Assembly: GCA_016293845.1 (NCBI GenBank)
Contig: JAEDDH010000001.1
Span: 124,001-188,000, forward strand
Direction: 5' to 3'
DNA from: Bacteroidales bacterium
Lineage (GTDB): Bacteria; Bacteroidota; Bacteroidia; Bacteroidales; UBA3824
Length of the DNA: 64,000 nt
In this document: positions 46,310 through 56,666 of the stretch, one piece after another
Numbering within the stretch: position 1 is the stretch's first letter
How the letters are laid out: each line of letters begins with the position of its first letter
Position numbers and translations under genes: made by a program
The notes under the pieces: model-generated
What the model saw: the letters and a program-made list of their open reading frames with translations, nothing else
Told to the model about the DNA's origin: nothing
Database searches by the model: none

Positions 46310-46700
46310 TCAATCCAACATCACCAACGCCGCCCAATAGTTATGGGTCGGGAAATTGATTATTGACCTCGTTTTGAGCCATCTGCAACGCCTTGTGGCG
46401 GTCGTTGGTTTGGAATAGAAATTTGTAAAAATGCTCCATAAAGATGGCTGTTGCACGGTCATCAACCTTCCAAAGCGACATCAATATTGCACCTGCACCC
46501 GCTTGTTTGAAGGCACGTTGCAAACCAAACACGCCGTCCACGGGAAAAATCCTTCCCCGTGCCGTCTCGCACGCCGAGAGGACTACGAGTTTGGTATTTG
46601 ATTTGTCGGCAGCCTTCTCGTCAGTTTCGAAACAGAACCCGTGGGTGGCTATGTGGAGTATTTCGGGAGAATGTTTCGTTACTCAAATAGTTGTGCTGCA
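46310..46700 (-). pseudogene. CHAT-domain protease, 5'-truncated remnant
   Basis: Only the C-terminal CHAT part survives. The minus-strand frame from about 46667 reads SPEILHIATHGFCFE (catalytic His) and LVVLSACETARGRIFPVDG (catalytic Cys), then LQRAFKQAGAGAILMSLWKVDD and MEHFYKFL. A stop (TAA near 46339) interrupts the end. One base shift restores the typical YWAALVMLD finish at 46310. Upstream, an in-frame stop and the missing TPR region show a large deletion. CHAT proteases normally carry long TPR arrays and act with caspase-like partners. Confidence 0.8.
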
Positions 46701-46759
46701 AGGCGTGGTATAGCCTCTTTTATCATTTTGCCGATATGTATTTTCATTTCTGATTTCAT
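46679..46759 (-). pseudogene. 26-codon ORF fused to the CHAT remnant junction
   Basis: MKSEMKIHIGKMIKEAIPRLAAQLFE then stop, reaching the deletion junction with the CHAT remnant in another frame. Its first residues (MKIHIGKMIKE) resemble the start of small Bacteroidota HTH regulators. It is preceded by the leader element at 46769 and a -7 element at 46849. Probably the 5' end of a different gene whose body was deleted. Confidence 0.4.
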
Positions 46760-46768
46760 TTTACTTTT

Positions 46769-46802
46769 CCCTTAGTGCGGCAAAGTGCGGCAAGGTTACA
46801 CC
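46769..46802 (-). promoter_or_regulatory. Conserved leader element, copy 1
   Basis: Minus strand: GGTGTAACCTT, 13 variable bases, GCACTAAGGG, 9 nt before an ATG. Identical conserved blocks and spacing recur at 56667-56700. CCTT and AAGG in the two blocks can pair, so a small hairpin is possible. Confidence 0.6.
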
Positions 46803-47078
46803 TTTACAGATATTTTTTTTATTATTTGGGCTCATTTTGTTTTTACAGCAAAGTTACGGTGCAAATCTGTACAGCGTATGCGCATTGTTTATCAGATTTA
46901 AGAACAAAACGTATCATAATTTGTAACAGAATGTCTTAAATATTTGGACTCTTCATTCTACGGTTAGGGAAGGGATGTCGATTTTTACTTTTTTTCTGTG
47001 CAAATCAACGGCGCATATTGCTTATTTCATCATTTTTTGTTTAATTTGCGGATTGCAACCACTAAAATAACAGAAAAA
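46803..47078. other. Intergenic region between CHAT remnant and carbonic anhydrase
   Basis: Holds a minus-strand -7 element TAACTTTG (46849-46856) for the leader-element transcript. Nothing else was recognised. The 90 nt before the carbonic anhydrase ATG contain only TTTAATTTG near 47042, a poor promoter match. Confidence 0.4.
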
Positions 47079-47627
47079 ATGATAGACACTATACTTGACT
47101 TCAACAGATGTTTTGTGGCCGACAAGGGCTACGAAAAGTTCATCACTTCAAAATATCCCGACAAGAAACTTGCTGTGCTCTCCTGTATGGACACGCGCCT
47201 TACGGAGTTGCTGCCGGCGGCGTTGGGTCTCAAAAACGGCGACGCAAAAATAATCAAAAACGCCGGAGGACTCGTGATTGCTCCCTTTGACAGTGCGATG
47301 CGAAGCCTACTTGTGGCGGTTTACGAACTTGGCGTCAACGAAATTATGGTGGTGGCGCACAGCCATTGCGGTGCCTGCCATATGAGTTTCAGGGAGTTTG
47401 AAAAGCATATGGTGGACCGGGGCATCAATCCCGATGTGTTTGACACGATTGCACGCTGCGGCATCGACCTCGACCATTGGCTCGAAGGTTTCCACGACAC
47501 CGAAGAATCTGTCCGCAAGACTGTTGACACCATCAAAAACCATCCGCTGATGGCCAACGACGTGATGGTTAGAGGTTTCATCATCGACAGCGTTACCGGC
47601 GAACTGAGCGAAGTGGCGGCTGATTGA
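47079..47627 (+). CDS. Beta-class carbonic anhydrase
   Basis: 182 residues from ATG 47079. A longer frame from 46998 has no promoter logic. Zinc ligands: Cys in AVLSCMDTRL (with the catalytic Asp-Arg dyad), His and Cys in VVAHSHCGACHM. KNGDAKIIKNAGG is the usual dimer strand. Reversible hydration of CO2. The length fits the small type IV-like group. It is intact, with higher GC than its decayed neighbours. Confidence 0.9.
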   Translation: MIDTILDFNRCFVADKGYEKFITSKYPDKKLAVLSCMDTRLTELLPAALGLKNGDAKIIKNAGGLVIAPFDSAMRSLLVAVYELGVNEIMVVAHSHCGACHMSFREFEKHMVDRGINPDVFDTIARCGIDLDHWLEGFHDTEESVRKTVDTIKNHPLMANDVMVRGFIIDSVTGELSEVAAD

Positions 47628-47649
47628 CAAAAGTCCAAAAGTATGTTTT

Positions 47650-48275
47650 ATGTCGATAAAATACTACATATCAACTTGTTTGCTGATTGTTGCAATCGCT
47701 TTTACGGCGGCGGGGCAGAAAAAATGCGCACTTTTTGTAGGCATTACTGACTATCCCGAATCATCAGGTTTTGCAAAATTCACGGTGCATCGGATTACGA
47801 AATTATTGGCACAATGCTTGACAACCAAGGTTTTAAAACCACAAAACTGTTGAACAACCAAGCCTCCGCCGCCAATATCCAAGACGCACTCATCAACATT
47901 GCCGCCACCGCCGACAAGGGCAGTTGGGTGTACATTAATTTCTCGTGCCACGGTCAGCCGGTTGAAGACAAGCCGCCGTTTGACGAAGACGACCTTTGGG
48001 ACGAATCCATCATTCCATACGATGCCAAAATTAATTATCAGTCAGGTGTTTACGAAGGTGAAAACCATATCATCGACGCCTGCCGCTCGTATCAGTTTAA
48101 CAAAGAGGTGTTTAAAAATGGCAAACATTACGGCTCGTTGTCGTATTATGTTGCTGAATTACTTGACAACCAAAGGATTACCAAAAACTTGGATTGGGTG
48201 CTCAAAGTGCGTGAACTGATGTCGAACGACATTACACTCAGCAATCAAAATATGGTCTACGAATCAAGTTTTTAG
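47650..48275 (+). pseudogene. Caspase-like (C14) protease with frameshift and internal deletion
   Basis: The signal peptide (MSIKYYISTCLLIVAIAFTAAG) and KKCALFVGITDYPESSG are in one frame. Near 47780 the frame shifts and continues as IHGASDYEIIGTMLDNQGF, ANIQDALINIAATADKGSWVYINFSCHGQP (catalytic His, the usual SGHGQ being SCHGQ), DEDDLWDESIIPYDA. After YEGENHI the text jumps straight to DACRSYQFNKEV, so the stretch holding the catalytic Cys helix is lost. The C-terminal HYGSLSYYVAELL block remains. Such proteases accompany CHAT and sigma genes in Bacteroidota. Confidence 0.78.
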
Positions 48276-48888
48276 GGCGATTTATCCCAACACAATTCCT
48301 CACGTTTGAGAAACACTCCGCTCTTGACCGCGCGACTATCGTTTGGTATTCCATTAAGGTAACGTTCGGTCAAAAGTCCCTGAGCAAGAGGCGAAAACGC
48401 AATTATTCCCTTTCCGAGTTTGCGGGCAGTATCTTTTAGACCGTTGTGTTCGATGGTTCGGTCAAAAATGCTGTAACGGTTTTGGTTGATAATAAAAGGT
48501 GTGTTGAGTTGTTGCAGAATAGAAGTTGCGCGGGCAAACGTGGCTCCATCGTAGTTTGAGATTCCTACGTAAAGGGCTTTTCCCGAGCGGACAATCTGAT
48601 CGAGCGCGAGCATAGTCTCCTCCAACGGTGTTTCGGGGTCCATTCTGTGATGGTAAAAAATGTCAACATACTCTAAGCCAAGACGTTTAAGACTTTGGTC
48701 GAGACTGGCAATCAGATATTTTCGACTGCCGAAATGCACATCTCCACCATATTGAAGAAATTGTCGTTAGTGCCGAAATTGTGCCACAAACCAAGCGACA
48801 CCGCTGGCAGTTTTAATCCGCTTTTTCCCACACGATTGTAAATCATTGAGTTGTAACGTTCGGGCGAAGGAGTGTAATTGTTTTGCAT
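48272..48888 (-). pseudogene. Aldo/keto reductase with internal deletion and truncated end
   Basis: ATG 48888 begins the YghZ-like N-terminus (YNRVGKSGLKLPAVSLGLWHNFGTNDNFFNM). About 60 residues containing the catalytic Tyr region are then missing. The sequence resumes in another frame as FGSRKYLIASLDQSLKRLGLEYVDIFYHHRMDP and KALYVGISNYDGATF. The end is cut at FLKREELCWDKSP, losing the cofactor-binding C-terminus, exactly where the caspase-like remnant ends. Not functional. Confidence 0.8.
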
Positions 48889-49389
48889 AATAGTAATTTT
48901 TGAAATGTTTAGGGGGTAAAGGTAAGGAAAATATTTATTCAATATAAATGGATGCCGATTGAATAATTCAAATGGCGAATGAGGGGATGGAAGGTTAAAT
49001 GTTTGGATTATTGTAAAAAATGGCGATTTAAATGTTTGGATTTTTGAAAAAATAGCGGTACAAGGTATTGTGGAGCATTATAATCGTACGTTTTATGATG
49101 GGCGCTATTTTTAGAGGGGAAAAAAGTACGATTATTTGGAGTAAGTTTACATTCGAATCGAAATTGAGAGTGATTTCTATCCGAAAGTAAACAAATAATA
49201 CGCTTTTGCAGAATTGGTATCCGATAGTTTTGAAATCAGTTTACAGCGTTGTGCCGTAAATCTCCGCCAATTATTTTTGTGTGAGCCACAAATGCTCGAT
49301 GGCAAAACTGGTAGAATCACGAGGAATCTTATTGTCGATCTGATAGATGATTGACTTGTAACCTATTGATGATTGACTATTACATCATT
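48889..49389. other. Gene-free stretch with a 33-bp tandem duplication
   Basis: 501 nt. Two imperfect copies of TTAAATGTTTGGAT... at 48995-49026 and 49028-49058 (period 33). At about 49205-49352 the plus strand can be read as a 50-residue segment (AFAELVSDSFEISLQRCAVNLRQ) without a start codon, perhaps a gene remnant. No family was recognised. No terminator was seen for the helicase gene. Confidence 0.4.
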
Positions 49390-51642
49390 TTATAATAGTT
49401 TTAGAAAATCATTCAACGAAATTGCATTGACATTTAATCCGCTTGCACGGGCAATCAACATATTGTCGGATGTGAGTAATACGGCTTTGTTCTTGTGTTT
49501 TAAAGCTACGGAGAGAATCATACAGTCAGGGTTTTTCTTGTCAAACGATTTTGGCAGAAGATTGATGTCCGCATCTTCCATTTTTGAAAAATTCTTTTTG
49601 AATGCCTCGTGAATATTTCGTGCCGCTGAATTGATTTTTTGTTTGTCAATTTCGGGTTTGAGTTTTAGTTTGTCAAGTTCTTCCAACACTTTTGCGGGAA
49701 TCACAATTTTGTATTTGTTGCAAACTTTACCAATAATATCAGGACAATTAACAAATACGTTAGTATCAATTACTAATACCGCATCGTCGGGTATCGAATT
49801 TTTGGTTTTATTGGGTTGAGGCAAATCAATTTTACCTACAACACTGATACTAATATTACCTGACGAAATCTTTTTGGGTTCAAATTCCGCGTACTTATCC
49901 TCCTGTGCTTTGAGCAAATACTTGCGCACTTCTTCTGACATATTCTCACCCATAATTCTTTTATCAGCCACAATGATTGTGGCTTGCTTGGCACGTGAGG
50001 TGGCGACGTTGAATAGAGATTTGTCCAACGACATTGATATTAAATCATTTGGTATGAAATAAATACAAACATCGCAGGTCGTTCCTTGAATGCGTTCTAC
50101 CGTATCAATGAGAATATTATTTTTATGACCTATGGTTTCAATACAGATTTTTTGTAACAATCTTACAGTTGCTTTAAACTTGGTTAGAACAGCAATATTG
50201 ATTCGAGGATGTTTATTCAATAGGTCTGAAACTATCCGGATAGTGAATTGACACGATTCAAAATCAGCCCGAGCCGAATTTGGCATATCTCGTAAAACTA
50301 CTTTACATCCTCCATTTTTTGGAATAAATGAATTGTTACAATCATTTAAAATATAATCAAAGTCAGCGGTTGATATCAATGAAACAGGATAAAACACGCT
50401 TGTCAATTCTGCCGCTTTTGGTAACAATCTGTATGTTTTTGTTAAGATAAATGATTGATAATCGAAATTTTGACACAATGTTTGAAAGCCATCAGCCAAC
50501 ATACCAAAGTCATTTCTCACAAGTTGTTCTTGCCCCAATTTAATAATAGGTTGCATTTGGTTTTGATCGCCAATCCAAATCACCTTTTTGCCCAAACATT
50601 TACAAGCGGCTATCATTGCAAAAACAGCCTGACTTGCTTCGTCCATAATCACAAAGTCAAATGGTTGCTCTGCGTAGCAATCTCTTGCCCAACCACTTGA
50701 ATTATAGAAAGTCGCCAATGTCAGTTTGCCCTTTTCACATGAAATATTTTTACTATCTATCGGTATCAGATTTTTACACAAGTCATACTCATCGGTAGAC
50801 ACATTAGTTTTCATTACCTTTCCTTGTTTAAGGAATGAATCTAAAAACGATTTCTGTGCCAATTCAATTAATGCTCTGTTAGTAAGGGCTGTTACCAAAA
50901 CACTTTTCCCCATTTCAAGAAGTTTTGATACAAGTTCTGCCATCAAATAAGTTTTACCTGTTCCGGGAGGGCCTTGAAAAATGAATTCGTCTTTTTTCGT
51001 CAATTCTTTCAACAAATATTCAATTCTCGAACCATCTGATGTAAAGTTTTGAGGATTCCACAAGGTATTCTTTTGGTCGAAATCAAGAATTTCCTTTGTC
51101 GAGGGTTCTTCTTTTGTATTTGATACCACCTGAATTAAGTTACGATAATAATTCATAGGTGGTTCGTGAGGACCAAGAATAACTGCACAATTTTCCAATT
51201 TATTAATAGTTAAATATTTGGCAAAATCTAACGAGATACCCGAGAAACCACATATCAATGTATCGTCACCTTTATCTTTACCTTGCCATACACAATGAGC
51301 CTCAGAAAACTTGACTTGATGTTTGCGAAGTTGAACCCACGACAAGTTGCCCCATTTTTTAGGCAGTGACATCGTGGTATCTAAAATTACAGCGGTAAAA
51401 AATTCATTTTTACGAGGAATGCCCAATCGCTTACTAAATTTCAAAATCATTTGTCCTGATGGCATATTATCCTGATGCCCATTATCGGGGACGTGATTGA
51501 TTTTTACAAAGCGTGAAACGTATATTTCGTTCTCAGAAACCAATGCCAAAGCGTTTTTTTGTATTGTTTTCAAGTAATCCTCGCTGATTGCTTGAAGTTC
51601 AAGGTCTAAAAACCTTTTATGTTGTTCTCTTGTATAATACAT
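49390..51642 (-). CDS. SF1 (UPF1-like) helicase fused to C-terminal PIN nuclease
   Basis: 750 residues from ATG 51642. A TTG at 51651 would overlap the upstream stop. Helicase core: Walker A IFQGPPGTGKTYLMAEL (~225), motif II FVIMDEASQAVF (~335), WIGDQNQMQPI, TYRLLPKAAEL, VERIQGTTCDV and motif VI FNVATSRAKQ. Residues ~617-750 are a PIN domain with all acidic positions: VIDTNVFVN, VLEELDKL, PDCMILSVAL and LLTSDNML. A helicase that could feed single strands, probably RNA, to its own ribonuclease. Partner of the upstream sacsin-like ATPase, with 5 nt between stop and ATG. Confidence 0.85.
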   Translation of the reverse strand: MYYTREQHKRFLDLELQAISEDYLKTIQKNALALVSENEIYVSRFVKINHVPDNGHQDNMPSGQMILKFSKRLGIPRKNEFFTAVILDTTMSLPKKWGNLSWVQLRKHQVKFSEAHCVWQGKDKGDDTLICGFSGISLDFAKYLTINKLENCAVILGPHEPPMNYYRNLIQVVSNTKEEPSTKEILDFDQKNTLWNPQNFTSDGSRIEYLLKELTKKDEFIFQGPPGTGKTYLMAELVSKLLEMGKSVLVTALTNRALIELAQKSFLDSFLKQGKVMKTNVSTDEYDLCKNLIPIDSKNISCEKGKLTLATFYNSSGWARDCYAEQPFDFVIMDEASQAVFAMIAACKCLGKKVIWIGDQNQMQPIIKLGQEQLVRNDFGMLADGFQTLCQNFDYQSFILTKTYRLLPKAAELTSVFYPVSLISTADFDYILNDCNNSFIPKNGGCKVVLRDMPNSARADFESCQFTIRIVSDLLNKHPRINIAVLTKFKATVRLLQKICIETIGHKNNILIDTVERIQGTTCDVCIYFIPNDLISMSLDKSLFNVATSRAKQATIIVADKRIMGENMSEEVRKYLLKAQEDKYAEFEPKKISSGNISISVVGKIDLPQPNKTKNSIPDDAVLVIDTNVFVNCPDIIGKVCNKYKIVIPAKVLEELDKLKLKPEIDKQKINSAARNIHEAFKKNFSKMEDADINLLPKSFDKKNPDCMILSVALKHKNKAVLLTSDNMLIARASGLNVNAISLNDFLKLL

Positions 51643-51647
51643 ATGTA

Positions 51648-54600
51648 TCAAGCGTTAAAATTGAAATAATCTTCATCGGAAAAATCTGTAAGTACTTCAC
51701 CGTCATCGATAGTTTCTTCCAATCCAAAAGATTCGATTACATCTGATGCTGAATAATTAGGATTTTCAACCACAAAACAAGTTTTTCGACTATATATATA
51801 TCGATTTGCTAATTTAGCAAATTCCTTACTATCAATAATATCTGCGTCAAAAATCAAATTAACATTCGGATTGTTTTTGAATATCCTGTCAAAAGATAGC
51901 GAATGTATTTCACCGTCTTTCCCATAATTGAGCAATAAATTATCGGGTTGAACCATTAGTTCAGCAAAAACACGTGGATGTAAATATAATTTATTAGCAC
52001 GAGAACTTGTTATTACAACGGTAATAGGTTCGCCTTTGTAAGTAATAATATCCTTCACAATTTGTCCTGATGTTTCAGGTTCCCATTCCGATACATTATA
52101 ATCTTCATATCTCTCTAAAAATTCCTTGGCAGCAATCCTTGCCTGACGGTTGATGCTTTTTCGTGTTGCTTCATCAAGACTTCCTTTGCCAGAGTCTCTG
52201 CCGTGTTCTTCTACTTCACTTGAATTGTCTTTTCCTAATCGCGCAAGTTTTTCCCTTAAATCTTTTAAATCTGATTGGAGTTTATCATAATCGGATTGGG
52301 ATACCATAAACAGTTTTGTCCAATCGTCTTTTGAAAACGGTATAATTGGATTATCACACACAGCCAATAGTATTTTTTCTATTCCGTTATCAGAATTATT
52401 TACATATAACGTTTTGCTGTGCATTGAATATCTTGCATCACCTTCATATTCTGTGAATAAGTGGGTATCTTTAAAAATTCCGCGTTTGGGCATCTGACTG
52501 TTCAAACATTTTATAGAGAGTTTGCTTTGAACATATTTTCTATATTTTCCATTATCCCATTCATCGGCACATTGATAATCAGAGGCAGAATACTCGGTAG
52601 AGAGATTAATTCGTTTGAACATTTCTTGAAGAATGTCCACCTGATTTTCGTTTGTAAAAGGAGTGGAAAGGGTTGAACACCAATTCAAAAATGCGTTGAT
52701 TTCGTTGTTAGAAACATCTCCAAGATATATTTTCTCATTATTCAAGAAAGATTTACGAAGTTTGATATCTTCTGATTTATCACTTTTGACCCCCAACGAA
52801 ATCAAAAAACGTTGTTTGTCTTCATCATCTGCCCAATTACCAATAGACACAGATAATTGTTCTTCGGATAATGTATAACTATCAGAATGAATGAATTTAC
52901 CAACAATAATTGGTGCTGTTATATATTGCATATAGTGAGAAAGTACATTAATGCTATGTTGATAGCAATAATTCATCACACTTACAAATTCATCATCGGT
53001 AAAAGAAAGAGTGTAATGGTAGTTAAACTTATAATTGTAACATATATAAAAAGCAATTTGAGCCTCATTTTTATTGTTCATTTTGGAAATCGTGTTCCAT
53101 ATCTCTAAATTGCTCATTGGGGAGGTGGCCAATAAAGTCTCATATCCATTTATATCTGACAATAATTGCTTAACCGTATTAAGCATTCCTGATGTATCTT
53201 GATATTCTGGTAATAATTCGGACAGAGAGAAAACAAAACTTTTGTCAATTATTGAAATAGTAACATCATCGCTTATGGTATAATCAGACAATGGTTGTTC
53301 ATTTACAATTATTTGTTTTTTTATTGGTATATCGTCAGATAATGCCATTTTTACAACTCTATAATCTACGGAATCTTTCGGTTTAGGCAAATAAATGTTT
53401 CCATATTTTTTGATGAAATATTCTTTTGCACCATCCGTACGCTCAACTATATCTAACAATTGCTCTGTTGCGCCATATATATCAATCAAATGCTTGGTAA
53501 ATGTTGCTGTCCAATGTGCGTCAAATGTTTCATATAAATCGGAAAGAGAAACATCTTTAAAATCAGATAAATGATTTGTTATAACATCAGAAAATACATT
53601 CTCGTTACTAATCAAGTATTTGTCAAATTCTTTACAATAATCTTCGTTACTAATAATCCATGGACGAAGCCAAATAGGTGCGCAATCTTTATAGACAGCC
53701 ATTTGATCAAGCGGCTTGAACTCTCCGTTGAGGTTTCTAAAAAGTGCAATATCTTTGATTTTTGCTTCACCAACACCAACAAATTCTTTTAAAGCAAAAA
53801 AGAGAGTTTTTCTTTCTGATATATCCAGTTGAGAAAAATCACATTCTTTGATTAATTTAAACACCTTCTTTTCACTCGATATATCCAAATATTTATATAA
53901 ATAATGTTTCTCGTTAAATACATTATTAGTACATTGAATACCGATTTTTGTTAGAATTACTTTGATTTCAGCAATTCGATCTGTGGTGACTATATAATCT
54001 GTTGATGCTAAGTTAACTTGTGACATAAAGAGTTGTCCAAAGTTAAACAACGGTAAGACAGAACAAAAATCTCGTATCTTTTGATGTCTTATACTGTTAT
54101 CGTAATTTGTTATCCATTTATAAATCTGTTGTTTATCGTCTTCTGATGCAGTAACAAACCATCCGTTAAAACTTGAACTATGGATTAAAGCATTTATTAT
54201 AACATCAAAATCATAATGTACAATTTTATCAAAAATTCCTTTAAACAATATTTTGCTGTCAATTTGTTCTGATGGCAAAAATTTGTTGGGATTCATCAGT
54301 TGACAAAACAAATCAGGTCCAACTATTTTTGACAAACATGTATTGTCAAGGATTATTTCATCTTGTTTAGCCAGTTCGCCCTTGTGATTCAGAATGAATG
54401 CTTCTGATTGAAGTGCGGTTTTATATGCAGTATTGAAATGTTTCGCAAGAAGTTTCGTGTCCGCAGTATTTTCTTCATAATATCCTGATACTAATATATT
54501 TAAAGCGTTTTTATCTCCTTTTTCATTCAGAGATGCACACCATTTCACCAAGCACCGTGCTATCTCTTGCATTAAATAAAAATTCCACGGATTGTCACCC

Positions 54601-56663
54601 AATATACGTTGACGCGGTGGGTCAAGAATAAAATTTGCATTAATGTAGAATGGAAATTTAAAATCTTTCACTAATGTTGGCAAGAAAGCGAACATAGAAA
54701 TGTCGGAACATTTAATATTCGGCATAAGTTCTCCATTTTCTGTCAAAGAAACAGCGAAAGAAATAGTTGTTCCATTATTAATGGCAATTTTTTTAGGAAT
54801 GTTTTCTAATTCTTGATTGTGTAAATCCACAAATTTGGCTTCCATAATAGCCCCTGTTTCTTCATTCTGTTCGTCAATTTGAATCCTTATGTCAATACCG
54901 TATTTTTTGAAAACTTCATTATTAATGTCAATTGGATAGTCAATGCGCTCAAAATATTCGATTTTGTTAGCACTAAAAGAGTTTTTGAGGATTATTCGAT
55001 TATTATTAATTGATTTACTTACAGATTTGCCATTAAAATCGATTCGCTTTGTATTGCGTAGAAATAACATAAATTTGGGATTATCTATAATTTGATCAAT
55101 GGCCTTTTGATAACCGTTATCACCCAATATTTTATTTTCACCTAATTTCAATGCAATGGCTACGTTAGATTGAGTAAAATTATATCCCAACTCTTCGGGA
55201 TAATTATCAATCCAAATCGGCTCCAATTGCCAAGGAATAGAATGAATACCGTCAAATACTTTTTTATAATCTAAATACAAACTGAGAAATCGTTTTCGAG
55301 ATTCTTCGTTCATAATCATTGGATTATTCTCCAAATAAAACTTATCAAAATCTTTAAAGATGGGTTCTGATTTATCAAATTTAAATTGATAACCTCCGGT
55401 TTTGATAAAGACTTGTTCCGAATCTGTAAAAACAGATTTAAAACCGATACCTTTATAACCAGTTTTGTTTTCATTCGCTTTTTTCGTTCCATTAGCGGCT
55501 GTTGTTATAGAAACAAAATCGTCTTTATCGAAACTAAATCCATTATGCCGCAATAATAAATAATTATCCTTGGTATCGACGTTTATCACAACTCCATTTT
55601 GTGACGCAGCATCATCCGCATTCTGAACAAGTTCAAAAAACATTCTCTCCTTAGAAGAATACATATTTTTCCCTATTTCTTCCAACAATTTCGCATCTCT
55701 TTGGTTTGAAGAAGGATTGGTGGTATTCCTTTGAAAAGCAAGATGAACATCATTCTTAAATGGATTGTTGGTTTCTTCGATATTGGTAGCATAAAATTGA
55801 AACAATTGATTTCGTTCCAACCGTTTTTCTTTGTTAGAGAGTTGAAGTTTTATTTTGTAAAAAAGATTTTCTTCAACACCGAAATTTGCATTTAAGACCA
55901 AAGCACGGAGATTGTATCCATAAATGGGATCTACTAAGAGTTTGCCCTTTTGTGGTTCATAACACGAATATAAATTGTCAATAAACATAAAGTTCCCGTA
56001 TAGTTTTGCTTGACCTATAAACGTATTAGATTGATGTCCAATAAATTTCAACAATTCTTCTAACGACAAATCGTAAAGATTTTCATCGTATGGTTTTTCT
56101 TTCAACAATTTTGTGCTAAAAAATAATTTGCCTTTTTCGTGATTTACATATACAACACTTATAACCTCATTCTCAAATATAGACGAGTTCAAATGATCAA
56201 TACCATTCCAATTAAGATTTTCTTTTGTAATAATACCAAAAACATTACCAACCCTTATATTAACTTGATAATCATATATTTTAATAACTTCGGCTTCAAA
56301 AATAGTACCGGGTTTATACGTTGATACAAATGAATCAATTTGCTTTTTCTTTCGTTGCTTTTCTTCAATTTCATTTCTTTTACGTATCTTATCTAGTTGT
56401 GGGCGAATTGCCTCTATATCTGAAAGTAAAAATCCCTTTTCACTAATGGTATGAATATATACTGATATTGTATCGTTTCGAGATATTTTAAAATTACCGT
56501 CTTTATCACAAAATGTTGTTGCCAACTTTTTAGACAAAAAGCCAAAATTATCACTATTATCCCAAAAAGTACAAAAACATCCGTTATCTTGGATTTTATT
56601 TATTTTAACTTGAATTTTATCTCCGACTTTGTAGTTCATAGTTCTATAATTATTGTTTAACAT
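51648..56663 (-). CDS. Giant S1 / sacsin-like HSP90-type ATPase / NOV_C (DUF3883) protein
   Basis: 1671 residues. Two S1-like OB folds at ~10-85 (YKVGDKIQVKINKIQDNGCFC) and ~115-195 (PGTIFEAEVIKIYDYQVNIRVG). A sacsin-type GHKL ATPase at ~325-600: N box ERMFFELVQNADDA (~348), LLRHNGFSFDKDD and GYKGIGFKSVF (~403). A long helical middle region follows. At ~1510-1650 is a DUF3883/NOV_C domain (VKDIITYKGEPITVVITSS, LYLHPRVFAELM), restriction-endonuclease-like. This order recalls plant NO VEIN proteins. ATG 56663 follows the leader element directly. ATG 56639 is an alternative. Co-directional with the helicase-PIN gene. Function inferred to be defence or RNA quality control. Confidence 0.8.
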   Translation of the reverse strand: MLNNNYRTMNYKVGDKIQVKINKIQDNGCFCTFWDNSDNFGFLSKKLATTFCDKDGNFKISRNDTISVYIHTISEKGFLLSDIEAIRPQLDKIRKRNEIEEKQRKKKQIDSFVSTYKPGTIFEAEVIKIYDYQVNIRVGNVFGIITKENLNWNGIDHLNSSIFENEVISVVYVNHEKGKLFFSTKLLKEKPYDENLYDLSLEELLKFIGHQSNTFIGQAKLYGNFMFIDNLYSCYEPQKGKLLVDPIYGYNLRALVLNANFGVEENLFYKIKLQLSNKEKRLERNQLFQFYATNIEETNNPFKNDVHLAFQRNTTNPSSNQRDAKLLEEIGKNMYSSKERMFFELVQNADDAASQNGVVINVDTKDNYLLLRHNGFSFDKDDFVSITTAANGTKKANENKTGYKGIGFKSVFTDSEQVFIKTGGYQFKFDKSEPIFKDFDKFYLENNPMIMNEESRKRFLSLYLDYKKVFDGIHSIPWQLEPIWIDNYPEELGYNFTQSNVAIALKLGENKILGDNGYQKAIDQIIDNPKFMLFLRNTKRIDFNGKSVSKSINNNRIILKNSFSANKIEYFERIDYPIDINNEVFKKYGIDIRIQIDEQNEETGAIMEAKFVDLHNQELENIPKKIAINNGTTISFAVSLTENGELMPNIKCSDISMFAFLPTLVKDFKFPFYINANFILDPPRQRILGDNPWNFYLMQEIARCLVKWCASLNEKGDKNALNILVSGYYEENTADTKLLAKHFNTAYKTALQSEAFILNHKGELAKQDEIILDNTCLSKIVGPDLFCQLMNPNKFLPSEQIDSKILFKGIFDKIVHYDFDVIINALIHSSSFNGWFVTASEDDKQQIYKWITNYDNSIRHQKIRDFCSVLPLFNFGQLFMSQVNLASTDYIVTTDRIAEIKVILTKIGIQCTNNVFNEKHYLYKYLDISSEKKVFKLIKECDFSQLDISERKTLFFALKEFVGVGEAKIKDIALFRNLNGEFKPLDQMAVYKDCAPIWLRPWIISNEDYCKEFDKYLISNENVFSDVITNHLSDFKDVSLSDLYETFDAHWTATFTKHLIDIYGATEQLLDIVERTDGAKEYFIKKYGNIYLPKPKDSVDYRVVKMALSDDIPIKKQIIVNEQPLSDYTISDDVTISIIDKSFVFSLSELLPEYQDTSGMLNTVKQLLSDINGYETLLATSPMSNLEIWNTISKMNNKNEAQIAFYICYNYKFNYHYTLSFTDDEFVSVMNYCYQHSINVLSHYMQYITAPIIVGKFIHSDSYTLSEEQLSVSIGNWADDEDKQRFLISLGVKSDKSEDIKLRKSFLNNEKIYLGDVSNNEINAFLNWCSTLSTPFTNENQVDILQEMFKRINLSTEYSASDYQCADEWDNGKYRKYVQSKLSIKCLNSQMPKRGIFKDTHLFTEYEGDARYSMHSKTLYVNNSDNGIEKILLAVCDNPIIPFSKDDWTKLFMVSQSDYDKLQSDLKDLREKLARLGKDNSSEVEEHGRDSGKGSLDEATRKSINRQARIAAKEFLERYEDYNVSEWEPETSGQIVKDIITYKGEPITVVITSSRANKLYLHPRVFAELMVQPDNLLLNYGKDGEIHSLSFDRIFKNNPNVNLIFDADIIDSKEFAKLANRYIYSRKTCFVVENPNYSASDVIESFGLEETIDDGEVLTDFSDEDYFNFNA

Positions 56664-56666
56664 TTC

